Assembly: GCF_000422985.1 (NCBI RefSeq)
Contig: NZ_AUHC01000012.1
Coordinates: forward strand, 39,480-103,479
DNA from: Erythrobacter cryptus DSM 12079
GTDB taxonomy: Bacteria > Pseudomonadota > Alphaproteobacteria > Sphingomonadales > Sphingomonadaceae
Direction of reading: 5' to 3'
DNA length: 64,000 nucleotides
Made by a program: the position numbers and the translations under genes. Below the pieces are notes generated by a model. That model made no database searches, was not told the DNA's origin, and saw only the letters and a list, made by a program, of their open reading frames with translations. Position 1 is the first letter of the stretch. Every line of letters starts with the position of its first letter. Of the stretch, positions 46,012 through 54,917 are shown one piece after another.

Positions 46012-46875
46012 TCACCGCCCCCGCATCATGTCGAGCAGTTCGGTCAGCCCCGGACGGTGCGCGGGCGGCAGGCCCGAGCGTGCCGCTTCGAGCACCAGCG
46101 GCTGCGGATAGCCGTGCAGGGAGGCGATGATCACCTGCTTGATCGAATGAAAGATCTGGCTGTCGTGGGCGTTGATCTGCTTCAATCTTGTGCCGAGCGG
46201 CCCGGCAAAGCCATAGGCCAGCAGCACGCCAAGGAAGGTGCCCACCAGCGCCGAGCCGATCATGTGCCCCAGGATTTCGGGCGGCTTGTCGATCGCCCCC
46301 ATGGTCTTGATGATCCCCAGCACCGCCGCGACGATCCCCAGCGCGGGCAGGGCATCGGCGAGCGACTGGATCATGTGGGCCGGCTCGTCCATCTCATGCA
46401 GCTGGGTCTTGATCGCATTGTCGATCACCTCTTCGACCGCGGGGATATTGAGCGTGCCCGAAGAGACCACCATCAAGGTCAGCGGGTCGCAGATCATCGC
46501 GGTGACAACCGGATCGGCCTGGAGCCGGGGATATTCGGAGAAGATCGCCGAATTGGCCGGATCGGTGACGTGGGCTTCCAGCGCCACCGCCCCTTCGGCA
46601 CGCAGCAGCTTCATCAGCTTGGAGGTGAGCGCGATCACATCGATGTGATCGGCATCGGTGTATTTCGGCCCCTTGAACACCTTGACCAGGCCGGCGCCGA
46701 GCAGCTTGATCGCATGGAGCGAATTGCCGATCAGCGTTGCCCCCAGCGCCGCCCCGCCGATGATCATGAATTCGAGCGGCAGCGCTGCCAGCACCGGGCC
46801 CATGGCTCCGCCGGCAAGAATGAACCCGCCAAACACCATGGCGAGCAGGACAACAATGCCGATGGCAACGAACAT
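46012..46875 (-). CDS. motA: Flagellar stator protein MotA
   Basis: A 287-aa membrane protein forming the ion channel with MotB. Four helices: two near the N-terminus (MFVAIGIVVLLAMVFGGFIL and LEFMIIGGAALGATLIG), two near 170-215. The torque prolines are in DALPALGIVAAVLG and GFAGPLGTR. The cytoplasmic loop carries charged residues for rotor contact. It is 14 bases downstream of flgL and 1 base ahead of motB. Confidence 0.95.
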   Translation of the reverse strand: MFVAIGIVVLLAMVFGGFILAGGAMGPVLAALPLEFMIIGGAALGATLIGNSLHAIKLLGAGLVKVFKGPKYTDADHIDVIALTSKLMKLLRAEGAVALEAHVTDPANSAIFSEYPRLQADPVVTAMICDPLTLMVVSSGTLNIPAVEEVIDNAIKTQLHEMDEPAHMIQSLADALPALGIVAAVLGIIKTMGAIDKPPEILGHMIGSALVGTFLGVLLAYGFAGPLGTRLKQINAHDSQIFHSIKQVIIASLHGYPQPLVLEAARSGLPPAHRPGLTELLDMMRGR

Positions 46876-46889
46876 GGGCGCTTGTTCCT

Positions 46890-47810
46890 TTAGCGCAGCG
46901 AGCGGAACAGGGTCAGCTCGCTCACCTGGGCAAAGGCCGCCTGGCTCGCCTCGAGCGCGGTGAGCGATTGCTGGAGCCGGGCGATGGCATCGGCAATGTC
47001 GGTATCGCCGGCGCGGCTGCGCCTTTCGGCCAGCGCGACGCTGCGTTCGGCCTGCTGCGCCTCGACCGCTTCGAGAAAGGCCATGCGGGTGCCGAAGATC
47101 GTCTGCGCGCGGCTGAAGGTGTCGAGCGCGGCATCGAGCCCCTCGAGCGCGGCACCGGCCGCGGCCACCGGGTCAGGCGCGCCCCCCTGCAGCGCGGCGG
47201 CGAGGCCCTCGATCACGGCAAAGGCGCTGGTCGGGGAGCCGCCAAGCGTGAATTCAAACACCGCGCTGCCCGGCAGGCCCCGCTCGATCGCGGTGCCTGG
47301 CGCCACTTCCACCGCGCCGCTGGTGGGGGTGCCGGCATAGACCACGTTGCCAAGCCCGTCGCGGGTGAAGGCGGGGCCGGAGGCGAGGCCGGCAAACAGC
47401 GGCTCGCCCGAGAGCGTGACGGCATTGGCGCGGGTGAAGAGTTCTGCGCCGAGCTGTTCCAGCTCGGTGGCGATCGCTTGCCGCCCGTCGGGGCCGGTGG
47501 CGGTGCTGGCCGCGGCCACCGCAAGTTCGCGCGCGCGCTGGAACAGCGTGGTCACCGCCGCGACCTCGCTCGAGGCCGAGGCCAGGTCCTGCCCCAGCCG
47601 TGCCGCCTTGTCGCGCTCGGCCATGGTCAGCGTCTCGCGCCGGGCGATGCTGCGCAATTGTGCCGCGGCCGCCGGATCGTCCGAGCCGCGCGCGATCCGC
47701 TGTCCGGTGGCGATCTGCGCGCGGGTGCGCTCGATCTGCCCGCGCAGATCGGCCATCTGGGTGAGCGCGCGGTTGAAGAAGGATCCGGTGGCATTGGTCA
47801 CAAGGCCCAT
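46890..47810 (-). CDS. flgL: Hook-filament junction protein FlgL
   Basis: A 306-aa flagellin-like adaptor (HAP3) between hook and filament. The N-terminal coiled D0/D1 pattern is seen in DLRGQIERTRAQIATGQRIA with SDDPAAAAQL, the C-terminal one in QQSLTALEASQAAFAQVSEL ending TLFRSLR. The middle is short. It lies 12 bases after flgK. No filament flagellin gene is in the window; the mid-length and gene order favour FlgL over flagellin. Confidence 0.9.
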   Translation of the reverse strand: MGLVTNATGSFFNRALTQMADLRGQIERTRAQIATGQRIARGSDDPAAAAQLRSIARRETLTMAERDKAARLGQDLASASSEVAAVTTLFQRARELAVAAASTATGPDGRQAIATELEQLGAELFTRANAVTLSGEPLFAGLASGPAFTRDGLGNVVYAGTPTSGAVEVAPGTAIERGLPGSAVFEFTLGGSPTSAFAVIEGLAAALQGGAPDPVAAAGAALEGLDAALDTFSRAQTIFGTRMAFLEAVEAQQAERSVALAERRSRAGDTDIADAIARLQQSLTALEASQAAFAQVSELTLFRSLR

Positions 47811-47822
47811 GGCAGCACTCCC

Positions 47823-49163
47823 CTATCTCAGGCCCAACAGCGTATCGAAGATGTCGGCGGCGACCTGGATCACCCGGCTGTTGGCCTCGAAGGCCTGTTG
47901 CAGGCGCACCAGATTGGCGGCCTCGGTGTCGAGATCGACCCCGGTTTCGCGCAGCAGCTCGGCATCGGCGCTTTCGGCCACCACCGCCAGTCCGTCGCGC
48001 CGGATGCGGGTGGCGGCCACCTCGCTCGAAAGGCCCAGCAAAAGCGCATCGACCCCCGCAGCCGGGCCGCCGGGCGCCGCCAGCGCGGCGAGGAAGGCAG
48101 CAAGATTGGCGGTGTCGCGGCTGCCTGCGGGCGCTCCGGCGGGGGCAGTCGCCAGGCCCTCCGGCGCACTCAGCACCACGGCGATGCTGCCGGCCCCGGT
48201 GCCGGCAAAGAGCGGCTGGCCGGGGCTGCCATCGGCGGCGCTGCCGGCGGCCTGCGCGCCATTGGCAAGCGCGATGGTGGTGTTTGCAAGGCCATCGAGA
48301 TCGTCCTGGAGCACCGCCATGCGCGCCAGCGCCGCGGCGCGCCCGGCCATGGCCCCGCCCGCGGGCACAAGGCTGCTGGTGCCCGCGGCAAAGCTCGCCG
48401 TGCCATCAGCGGCAAAGCTGACGCTGACGGTTTCGGCGCTCGCCCCGGCAACCAGCGCCAGCGGCGGCGCGCCGGCAAGGGCCACGTCCACCGTGCCATT
48501 GGCATTGAAGGTGGGCACAATCGCGAATTCTTCAGCAAGCCCGCGCAGCGCCTTGTCGCGCGCATCGAGCAGCGCCGCGCGCCCGGCGGTGCCTTCGCGG
48601 GTGGCGATGATGTCGCGGTTGATCCGCGCCAGCTCGCCCGCAAGCTCGTTGACCTTGGCAAGCTCGGCGCTGGTCTCTCCCTGCACCAGGCTGCGGGCAT
48701 TGGCGAGGCTGCTATCGGCCACGCGGAAGCTCGCCGTCACCTGCCGCGCGCTTTCAAGCGCAGTGATCCGCAGCGCCGGTTCGAGCGGATTGGCCTCGAG
48801 CCGGCTGAGCGCGGCTTCGAAATCGGCAAGGCTCTGGAACAGGCCGGCCGTCTCGATCGCGCTTTCGGCATCGCCGAGCGCCGCAAGCTCCGCCTCGGCC
48901 TGGGCCAGCGCCGAGGCGGCATCGCGCGCCTGGCGCTGCACCAGCGCGCTTTCGGCCCGTTCGATATTGCCCGGGCGCACCCCGCCGAGCGAGGCGGCGC
49001 TGTTGACCCCGATGGTGCGGGTCATCACCAGTTCGGATTGGGTGAGGCTGCGGCGGGCATAATCGGGATTGGTCGCATTGGCGACGTTCTGCGCCGTCAG
49101 CTCGAGGCTGGTGCGGGTCGCCGCAAGGCCGCTGCGGGCAATGGTGAAGATCGCGGTGGGCAT
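47823..49163 (-). CDS. flgK: Hook-filament junction protein FlgK
   Basis: A 446-aa HAP1 protein joining the hook to FlgL. The N-terminus TAQNVANATNPDYARRSL is the flagellar rod/hook signature ('NiANa.TpGY.R') in FlgK form. The C-terminus EAANLVRLQQAFEANSRVIQ with VAADIFDTLLGLR is the family end. It is somewhat shorter than the usual 540 or so residues, missing part of the outer domains. The ATG follows AAGGAAAGCTG and overlaps the flgJ stop by one base (TGATG). Confidence 0.92.
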   Translation of the reverse strand: MPTAIFTIARSGLAATRTSLELTAQNVANATNPDYARRSLTQSELVMTRTIGVNSAASLGGVRPGNIERAESALVQRQARDAASALAQAEAELAALGDAESAIETAGLFQSLADFEAALSRLEANPLEPALRITALESARQVTASFRVADSSLANARSLVQGETSAELAKVNELAGELARINRDIIATREGTAGRAALLDARDKALRGLAEEFAIVPTFNANGTVDVALAGAPPLALVAGASAETVSVSFAADGTASFAAGTSSLVPAGGAMAGRAAALARMAVLQDDLDGLANTTIALANGAQAAGSAADGSPGQPLFAGTGAGSIAVVLSAPEGLATAPAGAPAGSRDTANLAAFLAALAAPGGPAAGVDALLLGLSSEVAATRIRRDGLAVVAESADAELLRETGVDLDTEAANLVRLQQAFEANSRVIQVAADIFDTLLGLR

Positions 49164-49492
49164 CAGCTTTCCTTGTCGATGGGAGTGTGCACGGGCAGGT
49201 GTTGCGCGAGGCTCGCCTCGATGCTCCGGGCAAACCCGAAGGCGCCGGTGCGCGCGGCGATATCGGCAAGGTGCTCGTCGCGCAGGCTGCGCCACTGTTC
49301 CATCGCCCCGCCGGTGAGCGGGGTTTCTTGCGCCCAGGACGAGGCGCGGGCGCTCGCCAGCAGCTGGCGCAGCAGCATCGCCTCGAAGCCCTCGGCGGCC
49401 TGGCGCAGGGCGGCGCGCTCCGGGGAGAGGGAGGCGGAGCGCGCCGCGCTGCTGGTGGGGCGCGGGGCGGCAGGGGCAACCGGCCCGCTCAC
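49163..49492 (-). CDS. flgJ: Rod-binding protein FlgJ, N-terminal domain only
   Basis: A 109-aa protein with just the rod-cap domain: LRQAAEGFEAMLLRQLLASA, then a Gly/Ala-rich link and the final helix region GFARSIEASLAQHLP. The muramidase domain of enterobacterial FlgJ is absent; a separate transglycosylase gene lies near the other end of the cluster (58.96-60.02 kb) and may supply that role. GTG start overlapping the flgI stop (GTGA). Confidence 0.8.
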   Translation of the reverse strand: MSGPVAPAAPRPTSSAARSASLSPERAALRQAAEGFEAMLLRQLLASARASSWAQETPLTGGAMEQWRSLRDEHLADIAARTGAFGFARSIEASLAQHLPVHTPIDKES

Positions 49493-50598
49493 AGCACCAC
49501 CATCTCGGCCTGCAGGCTGCCCGCCTGCTTGAGGCTTTCGAGGATCACCACCAGATCGGCCGCGCCCACGCCGAGCAGGTTGAGCGCATCGACGATCTCG
49601 CTGAGCGAGGCGGCCGCAGGCATATAGGCCACCCGGTCGGCCCGCTCCTCGACGCTGATGGTCGAGGCTTCCTCGACCGCGGTCTCGCCGCGGCTGAAGG
49701 GCGCAGGCTGCACCACCGCGGGGCTTTCCTCGATCCGGATCACCAGCTTGCCGTGGCTGACCGCGGCGGGCGCCAGGCGCACGGCATCATTGATCACCAC
49801 CGTGCCGGTGCGGCTGTTGACGATCACCCGCGCGGCCACCGGGGCTGGGGTGACGGGCAGCATCTCGATCTCGGCCAGCATCGCCGCGCGCAGATCATTG
49901 CCCGAGGGCAGGGCGAGCGCGATCGACACCCCATCGGCAATGGTGGCAAGGCCGGGATAGCGCGCGTTGATCGCATCGCGCACCCGCGCCGCGGTGAGGA
50001 AATCGGCCTTGTGGAGGTTAAAGCGCAGCGCCGGGGCATCCTCGAAGCCGGTCGCCACCGCGCGTTCGACCGTGGCACCATCGGCAATCCGCCCGACCGT
50101 GGCGACATTGACGCTGACCTGCGAGCCATCACGCCCCGAAACCCCCAGCCCGCCGACCGCGACATTGCCCTGCGCCATGGCGTAGATCTGTCCATCAGCA
50201 CCATAGAGCGGGGTGAGCACCAGCGCCCCGCCGCGCAGGCTCGAGGCCTGGCCGAGCGTCGACACCGTGACATCGATGCGCTGGCCCGGCTTGGCAAAGG
50301 GCGGCAGTTCGGCGGTGACGATCACCGCTGCGGCATTGCGCAAGGTCGGGCTGATGCCCGGTGGCAGCGGCAGGCCGAGCCGCCCGGAAATGCCGCGCAT
50401 CGCCTCGGTCACATATTGCAGGTTGTTGTCGCCCGTGCCCTGAAGGCCCACGACCACGCCATAGCCGGTGAGCTGGTTGGCGCGCAGTCCTTCGAACTGG
50501 CCAAGATCGCGGATGCGCTCGGCCCCGGCAGGGGCAGGCATCAGCCCGGCAGCCAGAGCCATTGCGAGAGAGATGAGGCCGGCAAGCAAGCGGATCAT
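49489..50598 (-). CDS. flgI: Flagellar P-ring protein FlgI
   Basis: A 369-aa periplasmic protein that polymerises into the P-ring around the rod. Signal peptide ending PAPAGAERI. Hallmarks: LTGYGVVVGLQGTGDNN near residue 43, VTVSTLGQASSLRGG and NSRTGTVVI. Length standard. FlgA, needed for P-ring assembly, is encoded at 57.5 kb. It follows flgH by 11 bases. Confidence 0.96.
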   Translation of the reverse strand: MIRLLAGLISLAMALAAGLMPAPAGAERIRDLGQFEGLRANQLTGYGVVVGLQGTGDNNLQYVTEAMRGISGRLGLPLPPGISPTLRNAAAVIVTAELPPFAKPGQRIDVTVSTLGQASSLRGGALVLTPLYGADGQIYAMAQGNVAVGGLGVSGRDGSQVSVNVATVGRIADGATVERAVATGFEDAPALRFNLHKADFLTAARVRDAINARYPGLATIADGVSIALALPSGNDLRAAMLAEIEMLPVTPAPVAARVIVNSRTGTVVINDAVRLAPAAVSHGKLVIRIEESPAVVQPAPFSRGETAVEEASTISVEERADRVAYMPAAASLSEIVDALNLLGVGAADLVVILESLKQAGSLQAEMVVL

Positions 50599-50609
50599 CG
50601 CTGCCTCCC

Positions 50610-51311
50610 TCAGAACGGTGAAATAAGGTTGAAGAAGCGGCTGAGCCAGCCCGGGCGGCTGGCCTGCTGCACCGCGCCCTTGCCCGAATAGATGATCCGG
50701 GCATTGGCCACCTGTGAGGAGGCAAGGCGGTTGTCGCCATCAATATCGACGAGGCGGATGCGTCCGGCAAACTGCACCCATTCATCACCCTGACTGAGCA
50801 GCATCTGCTTTTCTCCGACCACTTCGGCGGTGCCGTTGGGATAAATCGCCGCGATCGTCACCGCGATCGCACCGTTGAGGCGGCTCTGCTGCGTGGCATT
50901 GCCCGATCCTGTGAACGACCCTTCGGCCGCGGCTTTAAGGGCCTCGGGGTTGAGGAAGGAGAGCGGCCCGGCGCTGGGCGGGGTGATCGAGAAGCCTCCC
51001 TCGCGCGAAGTGCGCCCCTGGGCGCTCTTGCTGGTGGTGGTGGCCTCGGTGAGGATGATCGTCACCATGTCGCCAAGCTGGCGGGCCCGCGTGCCGGTGA
51101 CGAGGCCGGCATAGCCCTGGGCGCTCTGGAAGATCGCTCCCGGGCTGTGGCCTGGCGCGCTGGCAGGCGGCGGGGGCGCGCTGGCGGCGGTGAGCGCTGC
51201 GCCCGGCGGCGGCGGGGCGACAAAGCCGGCTTGTGGCCCCTTGCCGCCCACGCCCATGCAGGCCGAAAGCAGTAGCGGCGCGGCCAGCAGCAGCGTCGTA
51301 TGGCGGTGCAT
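50610..51311 (-). CDS. flgH: Flagellar L-ring lipoprotein FlgH
   Basis: A 233-aa outer-membrane ring protein. Lipobox LLLSACMG with Cys about 18. A Pro/Ala-rich spacer (residues 33-55) precedes the conserved core: ARQLGDMVTIILTEATTTSK, GSGNATQQSRLNGAI, PNGTAEVVGEKQMLL and GDNRLASSQVANARI. The end is WLSRFFNLISPF, the family C-terminus. It lies between flgG and flgI with very short gaps. Confidence 0.95.
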   Translation of the reverse strand: MHRHTTLLLAAPLLLSACMGVGGKGPQAGFVAPPPPGAALTAASAPPPPASAPGHSPGAIFQSAQGYAGLVTGTRARQLGDMVTIILTEATTTSKSAQGRTSREGGFSITPPSAGPLSFLNPEALKAAAEGSFTGSGNATQQSRLNGAIAVTIAAIYPNGTAEVVGEKQMLLSQGDEWVQFAGRIRLVDIDGDNRLASSQVANARIIYSGKGAVQQASRPGWLSRFFNLISPF

Positions 51312-51320
51312 CGCGTGTCC

Positions 51321-52112
51321 TCACAGCGTCTGATTGGCGTTGCGCAGCATTTCATCCACCGCGCTCACCATCTTGGAATTGATCTCATAGGCGCGCTGGG
51401 CCTCGATCATCTCGACCAGCTCCTCGACCACGTTGACATTGGACTGCTCGAGCATCCCCTGGCGGATCTGCCCGCGCCCGTTCTCCCCGGCAAAGCCGAT
51501 CTCGGCCGGGCCTGAGGCGGCGGTCTCGACGAGGAAATTGTCGCCGATTGCGCGCAGGCCTGCCGGATTGACGAAGCTGGCGATCGACAATTGGCCCAGC
51601 AGCGTCGGCTCTGCATTGCCCGGCGTGATCGCGCTCACCGTGCCATCGGGCGCGATGGTGAGCGCCTGGGCGCCCTGCGGCACCTGGATCGGCGGCTGGA
51701 GCGCATAGCCCTGGGCGGTGATCAGGGTGCCATCAGCCGAGAGGGTGAAATTGCCCGCGCGGGTATAGCCGATCTGGCCCCCCGGGGGCAGTTCGACCTG
51801 GAAGAAGCCATCGCCATCAAGCGCAAGGTCGAGCACATTGCCGGTGGCGTTGAGCGTGCCTTGCGTCTGGATGCGGCTGGTGCCCTGCACCTGCACCCCG
51901 GTGCCGAGATTGAGGCCGAGCGCATAGGCGGTCTGCCCGGTCGATTGCTGCCCGGCGATGCGCTGTTCCTGATAGGCCAGCGTGGCAAAATCCACCCGGT
52001 CGCGCTTGAAACCGGTGGTGGAGATATTGGCAAGGTTGTTGGCGATGACGCGCATCCGCGCATCCTGCGCCTCAAGCCCGGTGCGGGCGACGTGAAGGGC
52101 GGAAGTGGGCAT
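51321..52112 (-). CDS. flgG: Flagellar distal rod protein FlgG
   Basis: A 263-aa rod subunit of normal length. N-terminal signature MRVIANNLANISTTGFKRDR; C-terminal signature EQSNVNVVEELVEMIEAQRA with YEINSKMVSAVDEML. The start HVARTGLEAQDAR is typical for FlgG. It is 21 bases after flgF and 9 bases before flgH. Confidence 0.96.
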   Translation of the reverse strand: MPTSALHVARTGLEAQDARMRVIANNLANISTTGFKRDRVDFATLAYQEQRIAGQQSTGQTAYALGLNLGTGVQVQGTSRIQTQGTLNATGNVLDLALDGDGFFQVELPPGGQIGYTRAGNFTLSADGTLITAQGYALQPPIQVPQGAQALTIAPDGTVSAITPGNAEPTLLGQLSIASFVNPAGLRAIGDNFLVETAASGPAEIGFAGENGRGQIRQGMLEQSNVNVVEELVEMIEAQRAYEINSKMVSAVDEMLRNANQTL

Positions 52113-52133
52113 GGGGTTACTCCTTGAATGGGG

Positions 52134-52904
52134 TCAGCGCAGCGACATCAGGCTGCTTGAGGCTTCGTCGAGCTCGCCCGCGGTGCGCATGATCCGGGCG
52201 CGCTGTTCAAAGGCGCGCTGGGCCTCGATCATGGCAACCAGCGTCTCGGCGGTCTCGACATTGGACATCTCGAGCGCACCGGGGGTGAGGCGCGCCGTGG
52301 GATCGGGGGGCAGCACCCCGGGGGCGCCGCCGGGGGTGGGCACCCGCAACAGCCCGTCGATCCCCTTGGCAAGCGCGCTGCCCTGCGGATTGACGAGGCG
52401 CAGCCGGTCGATCGCCTCGGCGGCGGCTTCGGGGGCGGCCGGATTGCGCGCCAGCACCGTGCCATCGGGCGCGATGCTGAGCATGAAACCGGGGGGCACG
52501 CTGATCGGCGCCCCGCTTTCGCCCAGCACGAGCAGACCCTCGCCGTTCTCGATGAGGCCGGTGGGGCTGACCTTGAGATCGCCGCGGCGCGAATAGACCT
52601 CGCCCTGGCCGTCGGGCGCGCGGAAAGCGAGCAGCGCGGCGCCCTCGGGCGCCACATCGAGCGGGCTTCCGGTCTCCACCACTGGCCCGGCGCGCAGGTC
52701 GGCGCCGCGGACATTGCCCCGCGCCAGCGCCCGCGCCTCGAGTGTAGCGGCGGGCGCAGGCTGCCTCAGCACTGCCGGCGTGACCGCGAAGATCTCCTGG
52801 CGAAAGCCGGGGGTGGAGGCATTGGCAAGATTGTTCGCCACCACCCTTTGCCGGTCCATCGCCGCGTTCATCGCGGTGAGCGCGGTGTAGATCAGCCGGT
52901 CCAT
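52134..52904 (-). CDS. flgF: Flagellar proximal rod protein FlgF
   Basis: A 256-aa rod subunit. MDRLIYTALTAMNAAMDRQR followed by VVANNLANASTPGFRQE is the FlgF start. The end GALEMSNVETAETLVAMIEA with QRAFEQRARI is the rod-protein C-terminal signature. It sits one base after flgE. The order E-F-G matches other flg operons and separates it from the related FlgG. Confidence 0.94.
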   Translation of the reverse strand: MDRLIYTALTAMNAAMDRQRVVANNLANASTPGFRQEIFAVTPAVLRQPAPAATLEARALARGNVRGADLRAGPVVETGSPLDVAPEGAALLAFRAPDGQGEVYSRRGDLKVSPTGLIENGEGLLVLGESGAPISVPPGFMLSIAPDGTVLARNPAAPEAAAEAIDRLRLVNPQGSALAKGIDGLLRVPTPGGAPGVLPPDPTARLTPGALEMSNVETAETLVAMIEAQRAFEQRARIMRTAGELDEASSSLMSLR

Positions 52905-52905
52905 C

Positions 52906-53736
52906 TTACTGCTGGCGCAGGTTGATCGCGGTCTGGGTGATCACGGTGGCGGTGTCGATCGCGCGGGCATTGGCCTGGAAATTGCGCTGTGCGGTGAGCA
53001 GGGCCACCAGCTCCTCGGCGAGTTCCACATTCGAGCGTTCGAGCGCCCCGCTGATCATTCCGCCGAAATTGCCGACCCCGGGATTGCCGAAGGCCGGCGG
53101 GCCGGATTCGCCCGAGGCCTGCCACTTGGTCTGCCCGATCGCGCGCAGGCCCGCGGGCGCGCCGAAGATCGCCAACGCCACCTGGCCCACCGGCGCGGTG
53201 GTGCCATCCGAATAGGCGGCGATGATGGTGCCGCGCGCATCGATGCTGACATTGCTGAGCGTGCCCGGGGTGGGACCGACCGGAACCGGGCTGAGCAGCG
53301 GCACGCTGACATCGGCCGGGGTGGTGCTGGTGGGGTTGCCGGCGCTGTCAACCGGATAGGCCTGCAGCCGGTTGCCCCAGGCATCCTCGATCGCGCCGCT
53401 CGCGGTCAGGCGGAAATTGCCGTTGCGCGAGAAGGCAATGTCGCCCGAGACCGGATTGGCAAGGGCAAAGAAGCCATCGCCGTCGATCGCAAGGTCGAGC
53501 GTGCGCCCGGTCTGCTCGAGCGGGCCGAGGGCAAAATCCTGCGTGATCGCCACCACCGTGGCGCCAAGCCCGGGGGTGCGGCGGGGATCGACCGACGCGC
53601 CCTTGGCGACGAGGTCGGAAAATTGCGTGTTGCTTTTCTTGAAGCCCACGGTTTCGGCATTGGCGATATTGTGGGCGATCACGCGCAGATCGGTTTCGGC
53701 ATTGCGCATGCCGGAAAGCGAGACGAAGAACGACAT
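52906..53736 (-). CDS. flgE: Flagellar hook protein FlgE, short form
   Basis: A 276-aa hook subunit. Start MSFFVSLSGMRNAETDLRVI, then AHNIANAETVGFKKSNTQFS. The FlgE-type end reads GNFGGMISGALERSNVELAE then ELVALLTAQRNFQANARAID. Hook proteins usually exceed 390 residues; this one keeps the D0/D1 core and a small middle, lacking most surface domains. It could be mistaken for another rod protein, but FSDLV after the N-terminal motif and its place between flgD and flgF favour FlgE. Confidence 0.87.
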   Translation of the reverse strand: MSFFVSLSGMRNAETDLRVIAHNIANAETVGFKKSNTQFSDLVAKGASVDPRRTPGLGATVVAITQDFALGPLEQTGRTLDLAIDGDGFFALANPVSGDIAFSRNGNFRLTASGAIEDAWGNRLQAYPVDSAGNPTSTTPADVSVPLLSPVPVGPTPGTLSNVSIDARGTIIAAYSDGTTAPVGQVALAIFGAPAGLRAIGQTKWQASGESGPPAFGNPGVGNFGGMISGALERSNVELAEELVALLTAQRNFQANARAIDTATVITQTAINLRQQ

Positions 53737-53767
53737 TGCAAACTATCCTTTCAGCTTCGGGTCAGGG

Positions 53768-54079
53768 TCAGGGCTGGGCGGGGGCGGCCGGACCTGCGGC
53801 CTCCTGCGCGGCGATCAGGCGGTCGAGCTTGGCCGAGATCTCCTCGAGCGTGGCGCCGCTGGCGGTGGTGGCGGCAAGCGCGGAGAACTGCGCCATCTGC
53901 GCCAGCATCGCCTCGTTATCGGCCGGCTCGAGCGGGTCCTGCATGGTCAGCTGGGTGGTCAACAGGCGCAGGAAATCGCCGCCATCAAGGCGCGCAAGGC
54001 CATTGCCCGAAAGGCGCGAGGGAGTGTTGAGCCGATCAAGCGTGGCCTGGGCAGCGGGGGGAAGCGCGGGGGTTTCCAT
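53768..54079 (-). CDS. flgD: Hook-capping protein FlgD, short form
   Basis: A 103-aa protein with only the N-terminal conserved domain of FlgD: FLRLLTTQLTMQDPLEPADN then EAMLAQMAQFSALA. Usual FlgD has 200 or more residues with beta-rich domains that form the hook cap; these are absent and the chain ends in an Ala/Pro tail. It matches the shortened FlgE encoded next to it. Its ATG overlaps the flgC stop by one base. Confidence 0.85.
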   Translation of the reverse strand: METPALPPAAQATLDRLNTPSRLSGNGLARLDGGDFLRLLTTQLTMQDPLEPADNEAMLAQMAQFSALAATTASGATLEEISAKLDRLIAAQEAAGPAAPAQP

Positions 54080-54489
54080 CAGGTGTTCCTCAGGGTTTCG
54101 AGCATCAATTGCTTGGCGGTCTGGAGCGCCTGGACGAGGTTCTGGTATTGGCGCGCGCCTTCCATGATCTCGACCATTTCCGCGGTCTCATCGACCGGCG
54201 CGGCGAAGACGAAGCCGTCCTTGTCGGCGAGCGGGTGGGTCGGATCGTGGCGCCGGATCGGGGCCTCGTCGGCGCGCACCAGGCCCTGCGCCGAAACTCC
54301 GACGAGGCCCGAGGCGCGATCGAGTTCGGCGGCAAAGACGACGCGGATCGGGCGGTAGGCCCCGGCCTCGCTCGAGGCGACCGATCCGGCATTGGCAAGG
54401 TTGGAGGTGGCTGCGTTGATCCGCACCAGCTGCGCGCTCATCGCGCGGGTGGTGAGGCTGAAGAGCGTCATGGGCGTGCGCTCGGGCAT
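54079..54489 (-). CDS. flgC: Flagellar proximal rod protein FlgC
   Basis: A 136-aa rod subunit. SAQLVRINAATSNLANAGSV is the N-terminal signature, and EMVEIMEGARQYQNLVQALQ with TAKQLMLETL the C-terminal one. ATG 54489 is 7 bases after GGAG and is preferred; ATG 54495 overlaps the flgB stop (ATGA) but sits too near that site, and ATG 54471 (MTLFSL) is closest to the family start. Confidence 0.92.
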   Translation of the reverse strand: MPERTPMTLFSLTTRAMSAQLVRINAATSNLANAGSVASSEAGAYRPIRVVFAAELDRASGLVGVSAQGLVRADEAPIRRHDPTHPLADKDGFVFAAPVDETAEMVEIMEGARQYQNLVQALQTAKQLMLETLRNT

Positions 54490-54491
54490 GG

Positions 54492-54854
54492 TCATTCTCC
54501 CTTGAGCGCGCGGGTGATGGTGCTCGCCCGGCCCTGGACGAAGCTGAGGCTGGCCGAATAGGCGAGCGCGTTCTCGGCAAAGGCGACCTGCTCGCGCGCC
54601 AGTTCGACGGTGTTGCCATCAAGCGAAGGCATGGTCGGCTGGCGATAGACCAGCCGCACCGGCGCCGGCGCCCCCGCCGCGCCGCGCGCGGGGGCAAGGC
54701 GCGCTTCGAGCGCGGCGGCAAAATCGATGTCGCGCGCCTTGTATCCGGGGGTGGCGGCATTGGCGATGTTGGCAGCGATCACCCCCATGCGCTGCGAACG
54801 CAGCCTGAGCGCCGCTGCGTGAATGCCGAAAAGTCGCTCGCTCACGCCGATCAT
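54492..54854 (-). CDS. flgB: Flagellar proximal rod protein FlgB
   Basis: A 120-aa rod subunit, first gene of the flgB-to-motB operon. MGVIAANIANAATPGYKARD is the signature, DIDFAAALEARL follows, and NTVELAREQVAFAENALAYS is the C-terminal part. The chosen ATG gives the usual start (MIGVSERLFGIHAAALRLRS), with CAGGAGATG just upstream. A sigma-54-type promoter lies about 47 bases before the start. Confidence 0.93.
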   Translation of the reverse strand: MIGVSERLFGIHAAALRLRSQRMGVIAANIANAATPGYKARDIDFAAALEARLAPARGAAGAPAPVRLVYRQPTMPSLDGNTVELAREQVAFAENALAYSASLSFVQGRASTITRALKGE

Positions 54855-54900
54855 CTCCTGCTCGTGGCGGGGCGGGTGTGCCCCTTGCCCCGGCGGATGA

Positions 54901-54917
54901 GCATGAAGCGTGCCAAG
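54901..54917 (-). promoter_or_regulatory. Sigma-54 promoter of the flgB operon
   Basis: Read on the minus strand, TTGGCACGCTTCATGCT matches the -24/-12 consensus (TTGGCACG-N4-TTGCW) with GG and GC exactly 12 bases apart and one mismatch (ATGC for TTGC). Transcription would start near 54890, about 36 bases before flgB. A 12-bp palindrome, CCCCGCGCGGGG, lies directly upstream at 54921-54932. Confidence 0.7.

Noticed and set aside
52906..53736. Alternative call of the flgE gene as a third rod protein
   Set aside because: Its N-terminal segment after the signature (FSDLV) and C-terminal ALERSNVELAEELVALLTAQR are hook-protein-like, and it follows flgD directly.
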